Part shown: positions 6,877 to 14,800 of the stretch, piece by piece
How the letters are laid out: every line of letters begins with the position of its first letter
Numbering within the stretch: the first letter of the stretch is position 1
NCBI GenBank assembly: GCA_041665525.1
Contig: JBAYIS010000046.1
Span: forward strand, 1 to 20,492
Reading direction: 5' to 3'
Origin: UBA8401 sp041665525
GTDB lineage: Bacteria; Bacteroidota; Ignavibacteria; UBA10030; UBA8401
DNA length: 20,492 bases
The notes under the pieces: model-generated
The model's input: only the letters and a program-made list of their open reading frames with translations
Told to the model about the DNA's origin: nothing
Database searches by the model: none
Program-made: the position numbers and the translations under genes

Positions 6877-8622
6877 TTACCAATTATAACTGATACCGAA
6901 CATTACAAAGACTGACCGTTCCTGATACCCGTTCCACACATAATATCGTTGATTCAAGAGATTATTTATTTCTACGAATCCCCGGAACTGCCCAAACATC
7001 TCCAGTTCTGCTTTCACACCGGAAGCGATATAGCCGGCGTTGGAATGTGTATTGACGAAATTCGAATAGCGGGACGCATTGAACTCTGCGTAGGTTTCCA
7101 CGTGCAATCCCATCTCAAAGAAATGATGATACACTGCACCGATGGTGAACGCTGGCAGATATGGAATCACGCCTGCCGAATCCTTCTGTTTCGTCGATTG
7201 TGTGGAAAAATATGCCGTTACGTTCTGTTGCTGACTCAAACGGTATAATGCCGACACATCGAATTTCGTTGAGCGAATGCCTGAAAGATAAAGAACTTCC
7301 CACACTTTTGCACTATCCTTGTCATAGAAAGTAGGATAATTATCGATGTGCTTATAGGAGACTTTTGCCGTGACAGTGATCTCTTCCACAGGAGTAAATT
7401 CCATTCCCATGTACAGATGAAGCCGTGTGTCAGTAGGCAACAAAGCTGCATCGACATTGATGTACCGGTTCTGTTTTATTACGGAAGAGAGTGTATTCCG
7501 TTCGACCACGGGGGCAAATCCGGCGTACATCGACGCCTGGTCCGAGAACGTGTACCGGATATCTGCGTTGGGATAGAATCGGCCGTTGGTCACACCTGAA
7601 TTTCCACGATAGAGGAATTGCTGCACCGCAAAGGAAAACTGCAGGGAAGGTGTAAACAATTGACGCCCGTCCGTCCGAAAGGCGAACCAGTGACCGGTCT
7701 TTAGTCCGGGCAGATTCATTGTGTAGGACGAGATTCGATAATCGACGGTCGCCCGGAATGATGTCGCCAGGAATTGAGTTGCAGCGCTTCCGTTCAGGAA
7801 GAACTCTTTTTCTTGAGCTTTGCCGGAATCATTTGCCGAGAAAATGCTCCATCCTGTCTTTGCTGAATAGTCGACACCTGTTAGGGATTTGTACGGAAGA
7901 GCATATCGCGATCCGAGCGCAGCACTCACTTCCAGTCCGCTGAGGTCGTGCACCCGGAACGATGTCCGAGACGCATATGCGCGGTACGATTCACGCCCGT
8001 ATTTCATTTCACCGCTCAATAGACCAAGCGGGACCATTACGGAAGAATCCGGCAGCGTATAGGATCCACGCACACCGAATCCACCGCGCCAATATCCAGC
8101 ATCGGTCACATGTCCGTTGCTTTCGGAATAATAGCCGTTCACCACAAACGAGTTGGACGGATCATATTGACCGAACCAACCGTCGAATTGCGGAGTGCCA
8201 TAAAATCCGAACCCTGCAAAGACCCGGCCGTTCAACGCTCCTGGCACTTTCGTAAAGGACTTAATCTGTTTCGGCGTCAATGCTTCTCCGACATTCAACG
8301 GACGTTCACCCGGTGTCGGGCGAGAGGGGGAAAATATTCTTTCCTGATCGTCTTCGGTTTTTGATTCAATGTTCAGATCGATCTTCTCGTTACCAGTAAT
8401 GATAAATTCCGGAAGGTCGATCTTCGGAAGTGGTTCGGCAGATTTCGGCGATTGCACATTCTGCAGATCCACATCTTTCTTTGCCGCCTCTTTTTTCTCC
8501 GGCTCCTGCGACAACAGCAACGGACTGCAGAACAGCATCAATGCGGCGAGCAGGAGAAACCATTGTCCGCCGCACCGAACATTTACCGTAAGGAACAATG
8601 CTGTGTTGTTCACAGTGTTCAC
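6877..8622 (-). CDS. Outer-membrane beta-barrel, TonB-receptor-like, no visible plug
   Basis: I start this at GTG 8620-8622, which overlaps the TPR gene's stop as GTGA and gives 581 residues. A longer frame to ATG 8745 would lie wholly inside the TPR coding region and put the signal peptide 60 residues in. From the GTG, residues about 16-39 form a signal peptide (WFLLLAALMLFCSPLLLSQ), then a charged linker and, at about 70-77, LPEFIITG, which resembles a TonB box. No plug-domain motifs follow. From about 150 on the chain is alternating, aromatic-rich beta strands, ending in EINNLLNQRYYVWNGY and a final strand VFVMFGISYNW with a terminal aromatic residue, as in TonB-dependent receptors. The likely role is as the outer-membrane partner of the ExbB-ExbD-TonB block encoded downstream. 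A substrate cannot be named. Confidence 0.82.
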   Translation of the reverse strand: MNTVNNTALFLTVNVRCGGQWFLLLAALMLFCSPLLLSQEPEKKEAAKKDVDLQNVQSPKSAEPLPKIDLPEFIITGNEKIDLNIESKTEDDQERIFSPSRPTPGERPLNVGEALTPKQIKSFTKVPGALNGRVFAGFGFYGTPQFDGWFGQYDPSNSFVVNGYYSESNGHVTDAGYWRGGFGVRGSYTLPDSSVMVPLGLLSGEMKYGRESYRAYASRTSFRVHDLSGLEVSAALGSRYALPYKSLTGVDYSAKTGWSIFSANDSGKAQEKEFFLNGSAATQFLATSFRATVDYRISSYTMNLPGLKTGHWFAFRTDGRQLFTPSLQFSFAVQQFLYRGNSGVTNGRFYPNADIRYTFSDQASMYAGFAPVVERNTLSSVIKQNRYINVDAALLPTDTRLHLYMGMEFTPVEEITVTAKVSYKHIDNYPTFYDKDSAKVWEVLYLSGIRSTKFDVSALYRLSQQQNVTAYFSTQSTKQKDSAGVIPYLPAFTIGAVYHHFFEMGLHVETYAEFNASRYSNFVNTHSNAGYIASGVKAELEMFGQFRGFVEINNLLNQRYYVWNGYQERSVFVMFGISYNW

Positions 8623-11618
8623 AATTGCTCCAGGGATTTCAATTTCTTCTCCGCCGCCGGCACAAGATCCGCCACTTTGTTTTGTTTCACCACGTAGGTG
8701 AATGCATCCTTCGCCTTTTGAATCTGATTTGTCTTCTCGTAACATTCACCGAGATTATAGTATGCACGGCCGATCCACAATGCCGCTGCGGGGAAGACAT
8801 AACGAACACGCAAATAGTTCACAATCGCTTCAGAAAAATTCTTTTGTGTTTGGAACACCAATCCAACTCCAAACTGTGCTTCTGCCGCGATCTCGTCCGT
8901 TCGGTTCACGGCAACGGATTTGAAATATTCCACTGCTTTTATGTATGATTCGGATTCCATGTTCATCCAGCCGAGCGCCAGCCTGCTGCGATCCGCAGCA
9001 ACTGTTTTCGGATAGTTCCCAAATGTTTCTTCAAATTTCTTCACTGCTGCAGTGAGCTGCCCGGTTCCCTTCAAAACCAATGCTTGTTGGTATGAAGCTT
9101 CAGATGCTTCGTTAGATTTCGGATATTGTTCTTCGATCTTCGCATAAGCGCTCAAAGCAACGTCCGGTTTCCCCCGCTGCGAGGAGATGCCGCCGACCTC
9201 GAATAGTGCAGCGCTGGCAACTCGGCTGGCAGGATAGTTCTCCGCCGAAATCCTGAATGATTCCAGTGCGGACTGGCCGTTGCCGAGTCCCAGATAAGAT
9301 TTTCCCAGCCAGAAATATGCATCACCAAGCAGTTTACTCTTCGGAAATCGCTCCAGGAAATCCCGGTAAGCAACAATGGCACTGTCGTATTCTTTCTGTC
9401 CGTAAAAGAGATCTCCCTTTTTGAAATAGAGCTCATCTGCCAGGCGGACATTCGGATTCGTCTTAACGAAATCGTCAATCACCGAGATCGCATCCAATGG
9501 TTTACCCAGCAGGACGAAACAGTACTGCATGCCGTTCACAGCATCACTGGACAGCGGTGAATTCTCATAGTTCTTCACAACTTCGCTGTAGGCGGCGATC
9601 GCTTCAGGATAATTCTCCAGATTATAATATGCATCTGCGATACTGTATTGAGCTCTGGCTGCCATATCGCTTTTCGGGAAACTCTTGATCAATCGTCCAA
9701 ATTCTGCAATGGCCTGGTCATAGCGCTTATTCTGAAAATGGATCAATCCAATACCATATTGGGCATCGTCCACATACGACGATCGTGTGTATCGATTGAT
9801 CAATTCTGTAAACCGTGCGATCCCTTCTTTATCATCATTTGAGCGGTACTCGGCATTAGCGACTTGATATAGCGCATAGTCATTATTGGCAGCTGTTGGA
9901 TTTGCTTTGATATAATTTCTATAGGCTGCGCTTGCTTCCGGATACATTTTCGCGGAATAATAACTGTCCGCAATTCTCAGCTGTGCATCCTGCGAATATT
10001 TCTTCGCCGAATCCAGTGAAACGACTTTTTCAAATGCGATGGCTGCAGATTGGAATTTTCCCTGTTTTAGATAGGACCATGCCAGTCCGTATTGTGCATC
10101 GACCTGTTTTACCGCCGGAAGGTTGTTCAATGCCTCCGCGTACGACCGTTCGGCATCGAGGAATTTTGCTGTCTGGAAATAGGATTCCGCCGCCCAAAAC
10201 TGAGCTTCGGCATTTTGTGGCTGTTGACTGTTCCGCCGGGCATACTGATCGAACAATTTGGCTGCATCGCCGAATTTCTTCAATTTATAGAGAGCCCATG
10301 CTTCCTGGAATTGCGCGTCGCTCTTCAATCCAACTGCCCCTGTTGCAGATTTCCCCGCGGCACGGAAAGCCGTCAGAGCATTATCATACTTTTTCTGCGC
10401 CAGATATGTCTCGCCGATCATCCGATGTGCATCGGCAGACACATCGCTTTGTTTGAAGGTTGTAACCTTCTGGAAGGATGCCAGTGCATTGTCATACTCT
10501 TTTTTTTCAAAATAGATCATTCCGGATTCGTACAAAGCATTATCAGAATATGTCCCGGTCGGTCTGGAATTAATAACAGATAAGTACGTTGCCAACGCAC
10601 TGTCCACTGCGCCGTCCAACTGCAGCGCTCTTCCTTTCCGGAACATCGATTTGTGCGCGATTTCATCGTCGCCGTCGGAAAGATCGTCGAATATCCCGGC
10701 CGCTTCTGCGTATTCCTTCAGATTCAGGAATGTCCACGCGTACGAATACTTCACATCCCGGTATATAACGCTGTTTGGATATTTTTGGAGGAACTCGTTG
10801 TAATGCGATTGTGCTTTTTGAAATTCTGTTAAACTGTAGTAGGATTCACCGATGAGATACTCACTCCGCTGCACTTCGGTGGTATCGGTCAGTTGCGCTT
10901 TCACACCGGCAAGGTATTCGATACATTTTTTATAATCCTTAGACTGAAAGTAACATTCTCCGATCCGCACCATGGTAGCTGAATATAGGTCGCTCTCTTT
11001 CTTTTCTCTCAACAGAGTCTGATAGATCTCGATCGCTTTAGCATATTCCTTCTTACGCTCATTCGTCCAACCGATTGAATAGAGCGAATAATCCGCCAGT
11101 CGATGCGCCGGATACCGTTCGTAACTGACCTTAAAATAGATCTGTGCATTGCTGATATCATTTAATTTTAGATAGCATTCACCAACCCAATAGGCTGCCT
11201 CACCCGCTTGATCCTGCAACGGAAATTTTTCATACACTTCACGATAATACGAAATCGCATCTTTGTACGATGTAAGCGCATAATTCATTTCGCCAAGACG
11301 GAACAGCGCGTCGATCCGAAGCTTGTGTTTGGGATATTCCTGTACAAAATTCTTGAAAATTGAAATTGCAGACTGATATTGATGTAATCGAAACTGGGAT
11401 TCAGCGGAGAGAAAGATCGCATCCGGACGCTTTACACTGTTCGGGTACTGATCGATGAACTTTTTAAATTGCTCAAATGAGAGTTGGTAAAGTTTATCGT
11501 CGAATAATCCGTAAGAAAAAGCATAATCTTGTTCTTCCTGCAACTCACCAGAAGTTGGCTGCGCTTCAGCAACGCTGGCGAGAAACAGGACAAAGAAGAG
11601 TACAATACATCGCTTCAC
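8619..11618 (-). CDS. Exported giant TPR-type repeat protein, first gene of the envelope operon
   Basis: This protein has 999 residues. An N-terminal signal peptide (MKRCIVLFFVLFLASVAEAQ, likely cleaved after the AEA or Gln20) leads into about 26 helical repeats of 35-38 residues running to the C-terminus. The repeat pattern is A-hydrophobic-Y-x-x-G-x-x-Y, then YxxAI-x-x-Y and a YPxS turn, as in TPR/BamD/CpoB-like solenoids. One clear unit is ALFRLGEMNYALTSYKDAIS. No enzymatic domain is seen. TPR solenoids are protein scaffolds, and in the periplasm relatives serve Tol-Pal (CpoB), the Bam complex and Myxococcus gliding. The start is GTG (11616-11618) with GAGG five bases upstream; a full promoter lies 60-100 bases before it. 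The stop overlaps the barrel gene by GTGA. There are no internal stops or frameshifts. Confidence 0.9.
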   Translation of the reverse strand: MKRCIVLFFVLFLASVAEAQPTSGELQEEQDYAFSYGLFDDKLYQLSFEQFKKFIDQYPNSVKRPDAIFLSAESQFRLHQYQSAISIFKNFVQEYPKHKLRIDALFRLGEMNYALTSYKDAISYYREVYEKFPLQDQAGEAAYWVGECYLKLNDISNAQIYFKVSYERYPAHRLADYSLYSIGWTNERKKEYAKAIEIYQTLLREKKESDLYSATMVRIGECYFQSKDYKKCIEYLAGVKAQLTDTTEVQRSEYLIGESYYSLTEFQKAQSHYNEFLQKYPNSVIYRDVKYSYAWTFLNLKEYAEAAGIFDDLSDGDDEIAHKSMFRKGRALQLDGAVDSALATYLSVINSRPTGTYSDNALYESGMIYFEKKEYDNALASFQKVTTFKQSDVSADAHRMIGETYLAQKKYDNALTAFRAAGKSATGAVGLKSDAQFQEAWALYKLKKFGDAAKLFDQYARRNSQQPQNAEAQFWAAESYFQTAKFLDAERSYAEALNNLPAVKQVDAQYGLAWSYLKQGKFQSAAIAFEKVVSLDSAKKYSQDAQLRIADSYYSAKMYPEASAAYRNYIKANPTAANNDYALYQVANAEYRSNDDKEGIARFTELINRYTRSSYVDDAQYGIGLIHFQNKRYDQAIAEFGRLIKSFPKSDMAARAQYSIADAYYNLENYPEAIAAYSEVVKNYENSPLSSDAVNGMQYCFVLLGKPLDAISVIDDFVKTNPNVRLADELYFKKGDLFYGQKEYDSAIVAYRDFLERFPKSKLLGDAYFWLGKSYLGLGNGQSALESFRISAENYPASRVASAALFEVGGISSQRGKPDVALSAYAKIEEQYPKSNEASEASYQQALVLKGTGQLTAAVKKFEETFGNYPKTVAADRSRLALGWMNMESESYIKAVEYFKSVAVNRTDEIAAEAQFGVGLVFQTQKNFSEAIVNYLRVRYVFPAAALWIGRAYYNLGECYEKTNQIQKAKDAFTYVVKQNKVADLVPAAEKKLKSLEQL

Positions 11619-11623
11619 AATAT

Positions 11624-11627
11624 CCTC
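11624..11627 (-). promoter_or_regulatory. Ribosome-binding site supporting the GTG start of the TPR gene
   Basis: GAGG on the minus strand lies five bases before GTG 11618. It supports this non-ATG start, which directly precedes the signal peptide. Confidence 0.55.
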
Positions 11628-11689
11628 AATTACAAATGGTGTTTGCTTAAAGTAACGGTTTTAATTGACGCACTAAACCGTTTGTAATT
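11628..11689. repeat. Nested inverted repeats overlapping the -10 box
   Basis: The outer pair is AATTACAAA (11628-11636) and TTTGTAATT (11681-11689), nine matched bases with 44 between. The inner pair is AACGGTTT (11654-11661) and AAACCGTT (11675-11682), eight matched bases around a 13-base centre. The right-hand outer arm overlaps the proposed -10 hexamer, so binding there would block transcription. Most of the right arms would not be transcribed, so a DNA operator fits better than an RNA hairpin. Confidence 0.5.
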
Positions 11690-11714
11690 TAAGACAACGA
11701 AATGAGGGAGTCAA
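11686..11714 (-). promoter_or_regulatory. Sigma-70-like promoter of the TPR-barrel-SPOR-ExbB-ExbD-TonB operon
   Basis: On the minus strand TTGACT (11714-11709) and TAAATT (11691-11686) are separated by exactly 17 bases. They are 5/6 and 4/6 matches to the -35 and -10 consensus. Transcription would begin near 11679 and give a leader of about 60 bases before the GTG start. FCB-group housekeeping promoters can differ from this consensus, so the call is moderate. Confidence 0.45.
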
Positions 11715-11747
11715 GAAGGAAAGCCCCAGCCCAACCAGGACGTGATT

Positions 11748-11762
11748 TTCAATACTATTGAA
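11748..11762. promoter_or_regulatory. Perfect 15-base palindrome, possible operator
   Basis: TTCAATA and TATTGAA are perfect complements around a single C at 11755. The centre lies about 75 bases upstream of the proposed start of the TPR operon, a usual distance for an activator site. No gene for a regulator is present in the window. Confidence 0.4.
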
Positions 11763-11888
11763 TGTCATGGAGGATTATTGGTCTCTGGAGAAGAACTTGC
11801 AGCAGTATTTACAAAAGCGGCGTTATTGAAATATAACTGCTTTCGATGGTGAAGTAGCGAAAGTCATCACCGTAATAAGATGAGACAA

Positions 11889-14800
11889 TCACTTAAGTAA
11901 TATCATTTTACGAGATTCAATGAAATCACTGGAAACCAACCGTACGATATATACTCCGGACGCATACCGGGAAGCATTCCATCGTGCAGAGTAATATCCC
12001 GCCTTTTGGAACAAATTCACCACGGTTTCCACTTCCTGTCCGACGATATTGTACACCTTAATCGTAACGTTTGCATTGACCGGTAATTGATAGTCTATCG
12101 TCGTTGTCGGATTGAATGGATTCGGATAGTTTTGTGAGAGTTTGAATTCGCCGGGTATTGAGGGCCTCCAGCTGAGGATCATCTGCTGGCGTGACACTGC
12201 TAACTCTTCCGCACGATGACCGAATATTTTGGACACTACAGTGATCTTTTCGTCCATCAGCTTTTGTTTTGCCGTTACCCAGAGCCGCATACTTTCCGGA
12301 GTTTCCAGATATTTGTAAAGTGAATCCGTCACGCCCGCCAGCGAGACAGAGCAATTTCCCGCAACTGGATCGATTTGTGAAAAGACAAGAACATGTTTTC
12401 TATACAGGAAAGTGATTGAATCGACAGCGATCTTCGCGGTATCAAACGTGAACACGATATCCACACCAGCCGCCTCTTTTCGATTTGAGAAGTTCATCCC
12501 GAGCGATCTTTTTTCATTGTGATTGATGATGAATGTTTCCTGCAGTTGGAATAAAGGATCAACTGTATCCCGGTCCATAACACTGTTTTTCAGGAATGGG
12601 ATCGCACCATGCTCCACCGACCATTTCCAACCGAGTGCGAGCACCATCACGTCCTGAAAATCGACTATATGATCCCGGGATGATTGCCAATCCGGAGGAG
12701 AGCCGATCGCCGGGCCGATATCCCCCATGAGTGTGTCGTTCGACAGCCAGGCATTTCTAAAAAGGATCAGATCTGGTGCACCAACTGTTGCATCTCCGTT
12801 TAGATCCGATAACATCGGCATTTTTGCAGTGATGGAAACCGAATTGGTATCTGAATTTCCCGCTGCATCGGTTGCACGTACGCCGAAAAGATATTGTTTG
12901 TTCTGCTCCAAATGTTTTACGGTAAATACCGTATCCCGCGTCGTATCATAAGGTACATTGAAGTTGATCCCTGTACCCGCCTCGCCGATGAAGACTGAAT
13001 AGACAATCAGTTGAAGAAAATCCTCCGCTCTTTCCCAACGGAGTACGGCGCCGCCGAGAGTGGCACCGGAGAAAGATGCTTGTTGAATACCGGAAAATCT
13101 CGGACTTCTCGTATCTACCGTAAATGACCCGGTAACAAGTGAATCGCCTCTGCCAAAATTCCCGACAGGCACGATTTGAATTCGCACTTTCGTTTCAGTC
13201 CCGGCAAGATCAGCTGCGCAATTCCAATACAGTGTATCAATTTTGTCTGCAGTAAGTCCCGTCACATTTCCCGTAATGTTCTCCACATGTTTCCAATCTG
13301 CGCCGGACGTCGTAGAATAGTAACACTCCAAATCGATCCGGTCGCCGGGAACGAGATACAAATCATAACGGACCGGTACGACAGATGAAAAAATAGAATC
13401 ATTCGACGCAAGGGAAATTGAAGTCAATCCGCTATAGTTGAGAGTCTTCGCGGATTGTTCGACCGACGGAGATGATTCGCCGGAGATATTGACCGCCGTG
13501 ATCTTATACCAATAGACAGTGTTCGAAACAAGGGCAGTATCGAGAACCATGGTTTGTGAAACATCCACTTCCCTGATCAGATTGTATGTTCCGGTTTGCT
13601 GCATTGATCGATAAATACGATATGCCCTGGGGTATCCGGAAAGACTTTGTTGCCAAAAAAGTTTAATTTGTGACGTTGTGGCCGATCGAGCCTTGAAATT
13701 CCTCGGAACCGATGGAAGCGAGACATTCATATACGGAAATTCTATTGATTGCACTACTGATCTGTTTGGTCCGTCGATGGATCGTAGAGAGTCCTCGATA
13801 ATCGATCCACCGGAATAGTGCGTATATCGAACTTCAATAGCATCAGAAGCGTTCTGTGAGGTAACTATCGATTCGAGAATACCGTCTCCATCAAAATCCG
13901 TCAATTGTGTCGACTTAGCATATTTTGACGTACCCCACACTACAATTGTGTCTATTTTTATCCCCAGCGAATCCCGTATCTCCCATTCGGCTGCATCATA
14001 TTTTGATCCTTGAGAAATTACTTTCCGGACATAACTGGATGGTTCACTGACGGGACCCCCAAGATATTCCAAACCGACTAATGCACTTGGGAAATAATTT
14101 CCTGTAATGATCTCATCTTTACCATTGCCGTCCGCATCCGCTTTCAACGGCTGCATGACCGCAAAGATGGAAAGTCCATTTTGCCTGACAAGAAAATTAT
14201 TTGTCAGACGTTTTGCATGAGTTGCATCCGCACGCTGGACATCATCGCCGGTGGAATAGTCTAGAATCGAAATATCCCCATCCCACTCCAATCCCTCGTT
14301 GACACCGAACCAGTTATTGTAGACTTCATCATTTCCATCCTTGTCCAGATCTGCAACGATGCCGCCAAACAAACTGACTGCATCCTCCGGATATGTTTGC
14401 TGATACATCCAGTCTGTTCGGACTGTATCCGGAGAACGGTAGGAATCAGGCCCGGCGACTTTCATCACAAAATAATTCCCAAAATTCCAGGTCTGTGCAA
14501 CGAGCTCATTCGTTCCATCGCCGTCCAGGTCCGCTGCATTGATGTTATATGGATTCCCTGCTTTCACCATCAAGGCATTATTCGAAGCTGAAGTGTTTCC
14601 CTCAATGGAAAATACAGCTTCTTCCTGTGCTTCATAGTTCCAGCTGCCGGAAGCTGAGAGAATAATGAAATCGTCATACTCATTCGGACTTACATTGCTC
14701 GGAAAGATGATTTCTTGTTTTCCGTCATCATCGATATCCCTTACCTCCATTTGTTCCATCTTCAATCCCAGCCCACCATTTGGATTGAGAGACGATGTGA

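Larger units (their letters stand above)
11619..11888. other. Intergenic control region between giant-protein gene and TPR operon
   Basis: These 270 bases are the largest gap in the window. Both flanking genes point left, so this is the 3' end of the giant gene's unit and the 5' control region of the TPR operon. It holds the promoter at 11686-11714, nested inverted repeats at 11628-11689, a perfect palindrome at 11748-11762 and a weak interleaved stem pair at 11840-11871. Short + strand frames inside it (19-24 codons) show no support as genes. No tRNA-like fold or transposon end is seen. Confidence 0.75.

Noticed and set aside
8623..8745. Upstream ATG start for the barrel protein
   Set aside because: It would bury the signal peptide internally and lies entirely inside the TPR gene.
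9932..10583. Two overlapping plus-strand frames (174 and 163 codons) opposite the TPR gene
   Set aside because: They mirror a regular repeat gene, which often leaves long antisense frames; Arg/Pro/Ser-rich products with no domain.
11702..11836. Short plus-strand frames of 19-24 codons in the main intergenic region
   Set aside because: Too short, no ribosome site, no motif, and overlapping the promoter and palindrome on the other strand.
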